This document shows positions 36,664 to 45,578 of a DNA stretch of 64,000 nucleotides, in pieces. Within the stretch, counting starts at the first letter, position 1; every line of letters starts with the position of its first letter. Source of the DNA: Mesoflavibacter sp. GTDB lineage: Bacteria; Pseudomonadota; Alphaproteobacteria; UBA8366; Aestuariispiraceae. The notes beneath the pieces were generated by a model that saw nothing but the letters and a program-made list of their open reading frames with translations, was not told the origin of the DNA and searched no databases. The stretch covers positions 3,874,148 to 3,938,147 of the forward strand of contig CP051228.1 in the NCBI GenBank assembly GCA_017792345.1, given 5' to 3'. Position numbers and translations under genes: made by a program.

Positions 36664-36699
36664 AGCTCTCATTCCGTCCGATAGGCGTGGGGATACGTT

Positions 36700-36817
36700 C
36701 TAGAGGGGCAGGCGCTAAAATGGAAGCGCCTGAGACGCGGTCCAGGGAGCCGAAGACGACACCGACGGCCCGCCATGCCGATCTCAGGTGGTACTATTTT
36801 AGCGCCTATCCCTCTAG
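36700..36817. repeat. Long imperfect inverted repeat between peroxiredoxin and trmFO genes
   Basis: The ends CTAGAGGGGCAGGCGCTAAA (36,700 onward) and the reverse complement of 36,796-36,817 match at 19 of 22 bases. Pairing continues inward through CCTGAGA/TCTCAGG, so roughly 40-nt arms could fold around a GC-rich middle. Transcribed from the peroxiredoxin side it would form a long hairpin. It resembles a small palindromic intergenic element (ERIC- or MITE-like), but no coding content or target duplication is obvious. Confidence 0.6.
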
Positions 36818-36850
36818 TCTCGCGGCCCGTGGCGTTCAACCCGTGCCTGA

Positions 36851-36884
36851 AAGAGAACGCCCGGCCGGATGAACCGGCCGGGCG
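36851..36884 (-). terminator. Rho-independent terminator of the peroxiredoxin gene
   Basis: A perfect 11-bp GC-rich stem (36,858-36,868 with 36,874-36,884) around ATGAA is followed on the minus strand by TTCTCTT. It begins 26 nt beyond the peroxiredoxin stop codon. Confidence 0.85.
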
Positions 36885-36910
36885 CATTTGGATCGCATCA
36901 CGGCGGTGCG

Positions 36911-37573
36911 TTACTGCGTCGGATCCGTCACATAACGCAGATAGGGTTTCAGCTTCCGGAAGCCTTGCGGGTACTTCTTTTCGGCATCGGCGTCCGACAC
37001 GGCCGGAACGATGATGACCTCGTCACCCTTCTTCCAGTTAACCGGCGTCGCCACCTGATGTTCCGCCGTCAACTGCATCGAATCCACGACACGCAGGATT
37101 TCGTCGAAGTTCCGGCCCGTCGTCATCGGATAGACCAGGATCAGGCGCACGGTCTTGTCCGGGCCCAGCACGAAGACGTTGCGGACGGTCTTGTTGTCCA
37201 TTGCCGTCCGGCCGTCCGACGTGCCTTCGGTCGCGACCGGCAGCATGTTGTAGAGCTTGGAGACGTTCAGATCGGTATCGCCGATCATCGGATAGTTCGG
37301 TCGGAAACCCTGGGTTTCCTCGATATCGTCGGCCCATTTCGAGTGTTGATCCACCGGGTCGACGGACAGACCGATGATTTTCACGTTCCGCTTGGCGAAT
37401 TCCGGCTCAAGCCGCGCCATATAGCCGAGTTCCGTCGTGCAGACCGGCGTGAAATCTTTCGGGTGCGAGAACAGGATGCACCAGGAATCGCCGATCCATT
37501 CGTGGAAGTCGATTTCGCCCTGGGTGGTGTTGGCGCGGAAGTTCGGCGCCAGCGAGCCGATAGTCAGTGTCAT
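36911..37573 (-). CDS. 1-Cys (Prx6-type) peroxiredoxin
   Basis: The 220-residue protein has the peroxidatic motif PKDFTPVCTTELG near residue 45 and the Prx6-type dimerisation domain with YPMTTGRNFDEILRVVDSMQ and the C-terminal VNWKKGDEVIIVP. There is no C-terminal resolving cysteine, as in 1-Cys enzymes. It reduces hydrogen peroxide and alkyl hydroperoxides in the cytoplasm. The gene is divergent from the deacetylase-like gene, sharing a 157-nt gap that must hold both promoters; I saw no clear OxyR-type site. A strong terminator follows. Confidence 0.95.
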   Translation of the reverse strand: MTLTIGSLAPNFRANTTQGEIDFHEWIGDSWCILFSHPKDFTPVCTTELGYMARLEPEFAKRNVKIIGLSVDPVDQHSKWADDIEETQGFRPNYPMIGDTDLNVSKLYNMLPVATEGTSDGRTAMDNKTVRNVFVLGPDKTVRLILVYPMTTGRNFDEILRVVDSMQLTAEHQVATPVNWKKGDEVIIVPAVSDADAEKKYPQGFRKLKPYLRYVTDPTQ

Positions 37574-37730
37574 TGGATTTACCCCTCAGTTTCGTTGCGC
37601 CGGCTCGAGAGCGATGTCCCGAGATAGCCGTCTTATTGACCCTCACGATACCCTAGTTAACGACGAGAGCATCAAATGCAAGTAGTCAGATACCGTTGAC
37701 CACCCCGCCCGGCGCGATAGCTTCAGGGCC

Positions 37731-38834
37731 ATGGAAACGGCACCCCGGCTGATCGCATCCGAAATATATCGCAAATCGCGTTACGGCGCGAAGCATCCGC
37801 TGTCGATACCGCGCGTTTCGGTCGCACTCGACCTGATCCGCGCCCTGGGTTGGCTGGACGAAAGCCGCTATATCGACGGGCCCGTCGCCACATCCCAGCA
37901 GCTTATCCGCTTCCATCTGCCGGAATATGTCGATGCCCTGATGCGAGCAGAGCGGGACGGGTTGAGCGAGGCGGAGCGCGACAGATGGAACATCGGCCGT
38001 AATGGCAATCCGATCTATCCTGAAGTGTTCCGGCGCCCGGCCACCGCGGCGGGCTCGTCAATCCTGGCGGCGGAGCTGGTGGCGGAGGGCGGTACGGTCT
38101 ATAGCCCGGCAGGCGGCACCCATCACGGCCGGCAGGACAGGGCGAGCGGCTTCTGTTTCCTGAACGATCCGGTCCTGGGCATTTTGAAGCTGCTCGATCT
38201 GGGTATCGAACCGGTCGCCTATGTCGATTTGGACGCGCACCACGGCGATGGGGTCGAGGCGGCGTTCCAAAACGATCCGAGGGTGACCACGATCTCCGTC
38301 CATGAGGCGAACCGCTGGCCCAGAACCGGGAAAGCCGATCACGGGCTCGGGCCTGCCATTCTGAACCTTCCTGTCCCGACAGGGTTCAACGACGATGAGT
38401 TCCTGTTCGTCCTGGAATCCGCAATCCTGCCGACGGTCGCGTCGGTCGGCCCAGCGGCCATTGTCATCCAGGGCGGTGTCGACGGACTGGCGGATGATCC
38501 CATGTCGAAACTTGCGCTGTCGAACACGGTCTACTGGCACGCGGTCGGGCAACTCCTGGGGCTGGCCCCGCGTCGTATCGTTCTGGGCGGCGGCGGATAC
38601 AATCCTTATGCCGTGGCCCGGGCCTGGGCCGGTATCTGGGCGGTCATCGACGGGCACGATGTGCCGGACAGGCTCCCGACGGAGGCGTCAGAAGTACTCA
38701 CGGCAATCGATTGGCGCCACAGTCTGGCGCGGTCGGCGCCTGAGCGTTGGTTTAGTACATTGACGGATCCGCCGAATGCCGGTCCGATCCGCGACGAGGT
38801 TCGGGAGGTCGTTCGCCGGGCAATGCGCCGCTGA
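37731..38834 (+). CDS. Histone deacetylase/acetoin utilisation-type hydrolase
   Basis: The 367-residue protein has the zinc-dependent deacetylase signatures: GGTHHGRQDRASGFCFLND (active-site His pair), AYVDLDAHHGDGVEAAF (metal-binding Asp and His) and LGGGGYNPYAVARAW (C-terminal glycine turn). Bacterial relatives deacetylate acetyl-lysine proteins, acetylpolyamines or small amides; the substrate here is unknown. The AcuC subfamily is possible, but no acetoin genes are near. DUF192 follows after 35 nt. Confidence 0.92.
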   Translation: METAPRLIASEIYRKSRYGAKHPLSIPRVSVALDLIRALGWLDESRYIDGPVATSQQLIRFHLPEYVDALMRAERDGLSEAERDRWNIGRNGNPIYPEVFRRPATAAGSSILAAELVAEGGTVYSPAGGTHHGRQDRASGFCFLNDPVLGILKLLDLGIEPVAYVDLDAHHGDGVEAAFQNDPRVTTISVHEANRWPRTGKADHGLGPAILNLPVPTGFNDDEFLFVLESAILPTVASVGPAAIVIQGGVDGLADDPMSKLALSNTVYWHAVGQLLGLAPRRIVLGGGGYNPYAVARAWAGIWAVIDGHDVPDRLPTEASEVLTAIDWRHSLARSAPERWFSTLTDPPNAGPIRDEVREVVRRAMRR

Positions 38835-38869
38835 GCCGAGCGGCCTTTATTCGGACACGCTTTCGGGCT

Positions 38870-39355
38870 ATGGGCATGGTCATGACGATACGAACGATCC
38901 TCCTGGCGCTTATCGCCCTGGTTGGCCTCAATGGTCCGGTTCAGGCGCAAACCGTGCCGAATTTGAACTTTGAAACCAGCGAACTCACCGTCGTGACGGC
39001 CGCGGGCGCAGCACATGTCTTTACCGTCGAAGTCGCCGCGACCCCGGAGCAGCGAGCCCAGGGCCTGATGTACCGAACGGCTTTGGAGCGGGACAAGGGC
39101 ATGCTGTTCGATTACGGCCGCGAACGCCGGGTCAGCATGTGGATGAAAAATACGCTGATCCCGCTGGACATGCTGTTCATTCGCGCCGACGGCACGATCG
39201 CCAACATCCGGGAACGCACGATCCCGCATTCGCTGGAAGCGATTGGGTCGAAGGGACGGGTTCTGGGCGTTCTGGAACTGGCCGGCGGCACTGTTGACCG
39301 TCTGGGCCTCGCGCCGGGCGATAAGGTCCGTCACGCCATTTTCGAAGGCAACTGA
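38870..39355 (+). CDS. DUF192 exported protein
   Basis: The 161-residue product starts with a hydrophobic segment (TILLALIALVGLNGPVQAQ) ending in a likely signal-peptidase site after about residue 26. The mature part has the DUF192 core: TPEQRAQGLMYRTAL, GMLFDYGRERRVSMWMKNTL and PLDMLFI. The function of DUF192 is not established. ATG codons at 38870, 38876 and 38882 are all possible starts and none has a strong ribosome binding site; 38882 would give the tidiest signal peptide. It lies after the deacetylase-like gene and converges with the O-methyltransferase gene. Confidence 0.88.
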   Translation: MGMVMTIRTILLALIALVGLNGPVQAQTVPNLNFETSELTVVTAAGAAHVFTVEVAATPEQRAQGLMYRTALERDKGMLFDYGRERRVSMWMKNTLIPLDMLFIRADGTIANIRERTIPHSLEAIGSKGRVLGVLELAGGTVDRLGLAPGDKVRHAIFEGN

Positions 39356-39356
39356 T

Positions 39357-40022
39357 CTAGCGTTTCCGGCACAGCGTCAGGCCATCGCCGATCGGCAGCA
39401 ACGACAGATCAACCCGTCGGTCCTCTTTCAATTTTGCGTTCAGCGCCCGGATCGCCTCGGTATCCGCGGATTTGTTCGAAGGGTCGGCCACCGAACCACC
39501 CCAAAGGACATTGTCCATGGCGATCAGACCGCCTGGCCGGACCAGCGTCAGACAGGCTTCGTAATAGCCGTCGTAGTTCCCTTTATCGGCGTCGATGAAA
39601 GCCATGTCGACCTTGTCCACGCCTTCTTCCGAAACCAGGGCGTCCAAGGTTTCCAAGGCGGGGGCCAGCCTGAGCTCGATCTTGCCCGCAACGCCCGCTT
39701 GGTCCCAATAACGTTGGGCGATGGCGGTCCATTCTTCACTGACATCGCAACAGGTTATGCGCCCATCCGCTGGGAGCGCAAAGGCGACGGCAAGCGAACT
39801 ATAACCGGTGAAAGTGCCGACTTCGACGACACGTTTCGCGCCGATCAGCGACGCCAGAAAGGCCAGAAGTTGACCCTGTTCCGGGGACACCTGCATACCG
39901 GCGGGGCCGCCCAGTGCGGCGGTCTCCTCCCTCAGGCGCGCCTGGATCGGCGTTTCGCGCAACGAATTCGAAATCAAGTAGTCATAGAGGGTCGAATCGA
40001 GATTTAAGGTCTTTCGGGACAT
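39357..40022 (-). CDS. O-methyltransferase, caffeoyl-CoA/COMT-like
   Basis: The 221-residue protein has the SAM-binding motif I VVEVGTFTGYSSLAVAFAL near residue 66, CCDVSEEWTAIAQRYW (motif II acidic residue) and MAFIDADKGNYDGYYE, whose Asp residues bind the catalytic divalent metal in this family. The substrate is a catechol-like or other hydroxyl compound and cannot be named from sequence. It is a single gene, divergent from the lipoprotein gene. Confidence 0.92.
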   Translation of the reverse strand: MSRKTLNLDSTLYDYLISNSLRETPIQARLREETAALGGPAGMQVSPEQGQLLAFLASLIGAKRVVEVGTFTGYSSLAVAFALPADGRITCCDVSEEWTAIAQRYWDQAGVAGKIELRLAPALETLDALVSEEGVDKVDMAFIDADKGNYDGYYEACLTLVRPGGLIAMDNVLWGGSVADPSNKSADTEAIRALNAKLKEDRRVDLSLLPIGDGLTLCRKR

Positions 40023-40162
40023 TGGCGGCCTTTCGGTTGTCTCACGGCTGGCTGTTCAAGGGGCCTATGTTGTGTTCAAGAGCTGGCGAATGCGCTAGCG
40101 GCTGTGGGCAAATCGGCATACGGTTCCGTCAACTAGGTATGCGACATAGGACGGTAGGGAAG

Positions 40163-40837
40163 ATGCGACACGGGAAAGCGGTTCTGGCATTGGCAATGGC
40201 CGGTGGGCTGGCCGTGGCGGGGTGCGGGTTCAAGATCAACCCCAAGGAACCCGAATACATTCCAAAGATCGGCGGCAACACCTTCGATCTTCACAACGAT
40301 TTGGCGGTGACCCTGCCGGTCGCGGAAAGAATCAACATCTCCTATGAATTTGTCGAAGCCTGGGAGAAAGGGTTCGAAACCGAAGCCCCCGGCATCTATG
40401 ACGGGACATTGTGGTGGTACGAGGAACGGACCGCCGCCGATCCGGAGCAGTTCGTCGGTATACATTTGTTGACCCGTGCCGAGGAATACAAGGAAGCAAC
40501 GGGCCAGTTGGTGAAACTGTCGCGTACCAACTATACCGCGCAGACCTACTGCCTGGATCTTACCAAGGGCGAGATTCCGCCGGAATTGCTGCCGATCGTG
40601 CAGAGCCTCTTCGATCTTGGCCATGAGCTTTCCACCGACATCTATCTCCGACGCTATGTCTTGCGGGACGAACGCGAAGATCGTGGGCGCACCGATGTGA
40701 TTTATGCGCGCGACATCGTACGGCTTGGCTATACCTGCGAAGGCATTGGCGATTTGGCCTCCCCCAGTCCCGGAAGCGAAGAGATCGTCAACAAGCTGCA
40801 GTCCGATGCGCAGGCTTCATTCGAAGTCATGACCTGA
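40163..40837 (+). CDS. Predicted lipoprotein, unknown function
   Basis: The start at ATG 40163 follows TAGGGAAG; the open frame extends further upstream, but those starts lack a ribosome binding site. The product is 224 residues with a short basic start, a hydrophobic stretch and the lipobox LAVAGC, so it is probably lipid-modified at Cys23. The mature domain includes IYDGTLWWYEERT and RTDVIYARDIVRLGYTC. I do not recognise the family. It stands alone between the O-methyltransferase and the cco operon, 139 nt from ccoG. Confidence 0.75.
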   Translation: MRHGKAVLALAMAGGLAVAGCGFKINPKEPEYIPKIGGNTFDLHNDLAVTLPVAERINISYEFVEAWEKGFETEAPGIYDGTLWWYEERTAADPEQFVGIHLLTRAEEYKEATGQLVKLSRTNYTAQTYCLDLTKGEIPPELLPIVQSLFDLGHELSTDIYLRRYVLRDEREDRGRTDVIYARDIVRLGYTCEGIGDLASPSPGSEEIVNKLQSDAQASFEVMT

Positions 40838-40889
40838 TGCAGCCGGCGGCCGCCTAACCGGTGGCCGCCAAACTGGCTGTTGCTGCGTG

Positions 40890-40903
40890 TTGATCCAGCG
40901 CAA
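40890..40903 (+). promoter_or_regulatory. Candidate FNR/FixK-type box upstream of ccoG
   Basis: TTGATCCAGCGCAA matches the consensus TTGAT-N4-ATCAA perfectly in the first half and 3 of 5 in the second. It lies 87 nt ahead of the ccoG start. cbb3 maturation genes are commonly controlled by FNR/FixK in low oxygen, which makes the site plausible despite the imperfect half. Confidence 0.4.
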
Positions 40904-40976
40904 TGCCGCTTGTTCCCAAAGGCGTTAAGACACCATCGGGCGCCGCCATCGGCGCCCCAATGATGGTTCTAACGCG

Positions 40977-42491
40977 ATGGGAACACAGTTCATGGCGGGT
41001 ACAGCCGACGATCTGATCGTACGGAATCCGGGGCCGGTCGCCCCCGATCCGGATCCGGAGACTCAGCCGCTCTATGCAGCGCGGCGGAAGGTCCATCCGA
41101 AGACGGTCGCAGGATACTTTCGGAAGCTGAAATGGGCGGCGCTGATTGTCCTATTGGCAATCTACTACATCGCGCCGTGGCTGCGGTGGGATCGGGGACC
41201 GGGCGCGCCGGATCAGGCCTTCCTGATCGATATGCCCAATCGCCGCGCCTATTTCTTGTGGGTCGAGATCTGGCCGCAAGAAATCTACTATATCGCCGGC
41301 TTGCTGATCCTGGGGGCGGTCGGCCTCTTCTTCGCAACGGCGCTACTGGGGCGGGTCTGGTGCGGATTTGCCTGCCCTCAAACGGTTTGGACCGATCTGT
41401 TCATGCTGGTCGAGCGCTGGATCGAAGGCGATCGCGGTGCGCGCATTCGCCTCGACAAGGCGCGCTTCTCCCTTGGGAAGCTGTGGAAGCGGTCGGCGAA
41501 GCATCTGTCCTGGCTGATCATATCACTGCTGACCGGCGGTGCCTGGGTGATGTACTTCAACGACGCGCCGACCTTCGTCTCCGATGTCGCCGCGTTTGAC
41601 CTGACCGGGAACCAACTGTTCTTCATCGGGCTGTTCACCCTGACGACCTATCTGCTGGCGGGATATTCGCGCGAGCAGGTCTGCACCTATATGTGCCCGT
41701 GGCCGCGCTTCCAGGCGTCGATGCTGGACGAAGACACGTTGATCGTCAGCTACGAGCCTTGGCGGGGCGAACCCCGCGGCAAGCCGGCCAAGGACGGCAA
41801 CTATGACGGCCGCGGCCACTGCATCGATTGCGGGCAATGCGTCGCCGTTTGTCCGACCGGCATCGACATCCGGGACGGCAATCAGTTGGAATGCATCGGC
41901 TGCGCCCTTTGCATCGATGCCTGCAACAATGTCATGGATCGGATCGGGCTGCCGTGCGACCTGATCACCTATGACTCGGTCAATCGGCAAAACGCCCGGG
42001 CCCGGGGACTGCCCGCCAAGCGACGGTTTGTGCGACCGCGCACGATCATCTATGCCGGGATGATCGCGCTGGTCGGCGGCATTTTCCTGTTCGCGCTGCT
42101 GACCCGGTCGCATCTGGATGTCAGCGTCATTCCGGACCGGAACCCGATCTATGTCACCCTGAAGGACGGGTCGATCCGAAATGGCTTCACCCTGCGTGTT
42201 CTCAACAAGACCTTGCGTCAGCGCACCTTCGTTCTCACCGCCCATGGCCTGTCGCAATTCCAACTGTCCCTTCAAGGACGGGATCAGGAGGATCAGGCGA
42301 CCTTGCTTTCGGTGGCCCCGGACAGTGTGCGGACGGTCAAGGCCTTCATCACGGTTCCCGCCACGGTCCTTGAGGGTGAGACGATGGATTTCAGCTTTGT
42401 CCTGATCGAAAACGTGGCCGACGAAGACTCCATCCTCGGCCATCCCGTCCAATCCGAATTCGACACCCGCTTCAGAGGACCCAGCCAATGA
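40977..42491 (+). CDS. ccoG: Cytochrome c oxidase accessory protein CcoG
   Basis: The 504-residue inner-membrane protein has several transmembrane helices, including AALIVLLAIYYIAPWLRW near residue 55 and YAGMIALVGGIFLFALL near residue 363. Between them lie two ferredoxin-like clusters: CIDCGQCVAVCPTGIDIR and CIGCALCIDACNNVMD. GRVWCGFACPQTVWTD is another family mark. The C-terminal region is an Ig-like periplasmic domain. CcoG is a cupric reductase for cbb3-type oxidase assembly. It is first in a ccoGHIS operon joined by 4-nt ATGA overlaps. ATG 40992 is an alternative start. Confidence 0.96.
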   Translation: MGTQFMAGTADDLIVRNPGPVAPDPDPETQPLYAARRKVHPKTVAGYFRKLKWAALIVLLAIYYIAPWLRWDRGPGAPDQAFLIDMPNRRAYFLWVEIWPQEIYYIAGLLILGAVGLFFATALLGRVWCGFACPQTVWTDLFMLVERWIEGDRGARIRLDKARFSLGKLWKRSAKHLSWLIISLLTGGAWVMYFNDAPTFVSDVAAFDLTGNQLFFIGLFTLTTYLLAGYSREQVCTYMCPWPRFQASMLDEDTLIVSYEPWRGEPRGKPAKDGNYDGRGHCIDCGQCVAVCPTGIDIRDGNQLECIGCALCIDACNNVMDRIGLPCDLITYDSVNRQNARARGLPAKRRFVRPRTIIYAGMIALVGGIFLFALLTRSHLDVSVIPDRNPIYVTLKDGSIRNGFTLRVLNKTLRQRTFVLTAHGLSQFQLSLQGRDQEDQATLLSVAPDSVRTVKAFITVPATVLEGETMDFSFVLIENVADEDSILGHPVQSEFDTRFRGPSQ

Positions 42492-43030
42492 ATGCCGACA
42501 TGATGGATATTCGCAATGTTTCCGGACCCCCCGCCAAGAAAAGCCGAATTCCGCTGTTGTTTTTTGCCTTCTTCGCGGTCGTGCTGATGGTGAACGGCAC
42601 CATGATCTGGATCGCCTTGAGCAGCTGGACGGGGCTTGAAACCAAGAATCATTACCTGAAGGGCGTCGACTACAATCAAACGCTCCAAGACGTTCGGACT
42701 CAGGAATCCTTGGGCTGGACCGTGCAATCCAGTATCGCCCCCGTTGTCAGCCCCGATGGCCCGCCCGGCCGGTTTGATTTGGAATTGGTCCTGACGGATC
42801 CTGCGGATACCGCAATCTCCGGGGCGCGGGTGGAGGTTAGGCTGGAACGGCCGACCCATCACGGCATCGATGTCCGGGCCACCCTGACTGAAAGCGCGCC
42901 TGGCCGCTATGCCGGGCAGGTCGATGTCCCGGCGGCCGGGCAGTGGAACCTGCGCCGGCTGGTTTGGTCCGGCGCTGGAACCCACCAGACCGTGGAACGT
43001 GTTTTCCTGCCGCCCGAGGTGTTTGAATGA
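42488..43030 (+). CDS. ccoH: FixH/CcoH family protein
   Basis: The 180-residue protein has one membrane helix near residues 20-42 (IPLLFFAFFAVVLMVNGTMI) and a periplasmic beta-rich domain with YNQTLQDVRTQESLGWTV and GRYAGQVDVPAAGQWNLRR. FixH/CcoH is needed for cbb3 oxidase assembly. It overlaps ccoG and ccoI by 4 nt at each end, so translation is coupled along the operon. Confidence 0.92.
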   Translation: MNADMMDIRNVSGPPAKKSRIPLLFFAFFAVVLMVNGTMIWIALSSWTGLETKNHYLKGVDYNQTLQDVRTQESLGWTVQSSIAPVVSPDGPPGRFDLELVLTDPADTAISGARVEVRLERPTHHGIDVRATLTESAPGRYAGQVDVPAAGQWNLRRLVWSGAGTHQTVERVFLPPEVFE

Positions 43031-45363
43031 CGCAGCTATTCGCAGGGGATTGTTGCGTACCGGTTCTGACCCAACCCAGCGCGGATGGCGAGGCGGCGGT
43101 CAGGGACCGGCTGGGGGCTTTGGATCCTTACATCCATTCCGTTGGGGCGGATGCCGCCGAAATCCACTTGATGGTGGAGGGCATGAGCTGCGGTGGCTGC
43201 ATCTCGACGATCGAACGGACGCTGATGGCGATCGGGGGAGTTTCCGCGGCCCGGGTAAACCTGTCCAGCAGCCGCTTGCGAGTGGTCTTCGATCCCGGCG
43301 CGGTGACGCCGGAACATCTGATCGCGGCCTTGGATACGCACGGCTACCGTGCCGTTCCCTACGACCCGGTTGCGTTGCACGCCGGGCGCGATTTGGAGGA
43401 ACGGAAATTGCTGCGCGCCATGGCAGTGGCCGGGTTCGCAGCGGCGAATGTCATGTTATTGTCGGTTTCGGTCTGGGCCGGAAACGTCCAAGACATGGGG
43501 CCCGCGACCCGGACCTTGCTGCATTGGATTTCGGCGCTGCTGACGGTGCCGGCGGTGTTCTACGCCGGGCGCCCCTTTTTCGACAGTGCGCTGGCCGCGA
43601 TACGGTCGGGGCGGACGAATATGGATGTGCCGATCTCTCTCGCCGTAATCCTGGCGACGGGGATGAGCCTCCTTCAGACCTTGAGCGGAGCGGAACACGC
43701 CTATTTCGATTCCGCGATCTCGCTCTTGTTCTTCCTGCTGATCGGCCGCTACCTCGACCGGCGGGCACGGGGCAAGGCGCGGTCGGCCGCCGAACAGTTG
43801 GCCGGCCTGAACGCCGTCGCCGTAACGGTCGTGTCGCCGGATGGCTGCCTGCATGCCTGCGCACCGGCCGCGGTCGAGGCGGGCATGACCGTGCTGGTCA
43901 CCGCCGGCGAGCGCATTCCGGTGGACGGTGTCGTAGCGCAGGGCAGGTCGGACATCGACACCCAGTTGATCACCGGGGAAACCTTGCCTGAAGCCGTGGG
44001 CGAGGGGGATGCGGTCTTTGCAGGCGCGGTCAATCTCGCGGCGCCCTTGAAGCTGACCGTAACGGCGGCGGGCGAGGGGACGCTTCTGGCCGAGATTACC
44101 CGTCTGATGGACGCTGCCGAACAACGCCGGGCGCGCTATGTCGGATTGGCGGATGCCGTGTCGCGCTGGTATGCGCCGGTCGTTCACGCGATGGCCTTGG
44201 CGGCATTCTTCGGTTGGTTTCTGCTTGCCGGGGCGGGATGGCAGGACAGTCTCATGATCGCAATTGCGGTCCTGATTGTGACCTGTCCCTGTGCCTTGGG
44301 CCTTGCTGTGCCCGTGGTGCAGGTCATTGCCTGCGCGCGTCTGATGCGGGGGGGCGTCCTGCTGAAGAACGGGTCGGCTCTGGAACGGCTGGCGCGGGTC
44401 GATACGATCGTGTTCGACAAGACCGGCACGCTGACCTTGGGGCGCCCCGAACTGCGGGATGTCGCCACTATCGATACCGAGACCCTGAGGGCGGCGGCGT
44501 CGATCGCGGCCACCAGTGCCCATCCCCTGGCCAAGGCGCTGGTTGCCGCGGCGGGGGAGAAGATCGTGGCCGTCGATAATGTGACCGAGGTTCCGGGCGC
44601 CGGCCTGATCTGGCAGGGCAGGGACGGCGAACATCGACTCGGCAGCCGCGAGTTCCTGGGGGTGCCGGAGTCGGCGTCGGGGGAACCGGATACCGGTGGT
44701 CCCGAAATCTGGTATGGCCGCCCCGGCAGGGATCCCGTCTGCTTTCAGTTCGACGACGCCCCCCGCCCCGACGCGGCAAGGGTAATCGGTGCCTTCAAAA
44801 ATGCGGGGCTGGACGTGCGACTGTTATCCGGGGACCGCGAGCCGGTCGTGGCGGCGATGGCGCACCGGCTGGGGATTGACGAATGGGTGGGCCGTGTCAC
44901 GCCGAATGACAAGCTGCGCTATTTGGAAGACTTGCGCGCCGCGGGCCGCCATCCCGCCATGGTCGGCGACGGATTGAACGACGCGCCCGCGCTGGCGGCG
45001 GCTCTGGTTTCGCTGTCCCCATCCAGCGGCGCGGATATCAGCCGGAACGCCGCCGATATCGTCTTTCAAAGCAACCGATTGGGCGGGGTATGGGAATCGT
45101 ATCTGGTGGCAATCCGATCCGAAGCCTTGGTCCGTCAGAACTTCGCCATGGCCTTCCTCTACAATTTGATCACCGTGCCGCTGGCGGTTTGCGGGTTCGT
45201 GACCCCGCTGATCGCCGCGATTGCCATGTCCTCGTCATCCTTGGTCGTTATCCTGAATGCGCTGAGGTTGGGGTGGACTGGGTCCGGCCGCTCCGTTAGG
45301 GTGCCCAGCGTCAAATCCGGCATCGCCACAACGGACGGCGAAACGGGGGAGGGTATAAAATGA
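43027..45363 (+). CDS. ccoI: Copper-exporting P-type ATPase for cbb3 oxidase assembly (CcoI/FixI)
   Basis: The 778-residue P1B-type ATPase has an N-terminal metal-binding domain with GMSCGGCISTIE, a CPCALGLAVPVVQ transport-site helix, the phosphorylated Asp in FDKTGTLTLG, the HP locus in SAHPLAKAL and the hinge GDGLNDAPALAAAL. A short cysteine-bearing leader precedes the HMA domain. It supplies copper to the cbb3 oxidase catalytic subunit. It overlaps FixH and ccoS by 4 nt each. Confidence 0.96.
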   Translation: MTQLFAGDCCVPVLTQPSADGEAAVRDRLGALDPYIHSVGADAAEIHLMVEGMSCGGCISTIERTLMAIGGVSAARVNLSSSRLRVVFDPGAVTPEHLIAALDTHGYRAVPYDPVALHAGRDLEERKLLRAMAVAGFAAANVMLLSVSVWAGNVQDMGPATRTLLHWISALLTVPAVFYAGRPFFDSALAAIRSGRTNMDVPISLAVILATGMSLLQTLSGAEHAYFDSAISLLFFLLIGRYLDRRARGKARSAAEQLAGLNAVAVTVVSPDGCLHACAPAAVEAGMTVLVTAGERIPVDGVVAQGRSDIDTQLITGETLPEAVGEGDAVFAGAVNLAAPLKLTVTAAGEGTLLAEITRLMDAAEQRRARYVGLADAVSRWYAPVVHAMALAAFFGWFLLAGAGWQDSLMIAIAVLIVTCPCALGLAVPVVQVIACARLMRGGVLLKNGSALERLARVDTIVFDKTGTLTLGRPELRDVATIDTETLRAAASIAATSAHPLAKALVAAAGEKIVAVDNVTEVPGAGLIWQGRDGEHRLGSREFLGVPESASGEPDTGGPEIWYGRPGRDPVCFQFDDAPRPDAARVIGAFKNAGLDVRLLSGDREPVVAAMAHRLGIDEWVGRVTPNDKLRYLEDLRAAGRHPAMVGDGLNDAPALAAALVSLSPSSGADISRNAADIVFQSNRLGGVWESYLVAIRSEALVRQNFAMAFLYNLITVPLAVCGFVTPLIAAIAMSSSSLVVILNALRLGWTGSGRSVRVPSVKSGIATTDGETGEGIK

Positions 45364-45527
45364 CGGGATTGCTCTATTTGATCCCCATCGCCCTTTTCCT
45401 CGGTGTCTGCGGTCTCGGGGCGTTTCTATGGGCGATGCGGTCCGGTCAATTCGACGATTTGGATGGTGCCGCGCACCGTATCCTGTTCGACGACGATCCG
45501 GCGGATGCGTCGGAAGACCGGCGTTGA
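45360..45527 (+). CDS. ccoS: Cytochrome oxidase maturation protein CcoS
   Basis: This 55-residue protein begins MTGLLYLIPIALFLG, a single membrane helix, followed by FLWAMRSGQFDDLDG and an acidic tail. The SGQFDDLDG stretch is the CcoS hallmark. The ATG overlaps the ccoI stop (ATGA). CcoS is needed for cofactor insertion into cbb3 oxidase. It completes the ccoGHIS set; the structural ccoNOPQ genes are not in the window. Confidence 0.95.
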   Translation: MTGLLYLIPIALFLGVCGLGAFLWAMRSGQFDDLDGAAHRILFDDDPADASEDRR

Positions 45528-45578
45528 GAATGGGGCCGCATTAGGCGGGCCGCATCGACAAAAAATCGAGAGGTAACT

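Noticed and set aside
35473-36684. 403-codon plus-strand open frame
   Set aside because: Antisense to trmFO, whose protein motifs are unambiguous.
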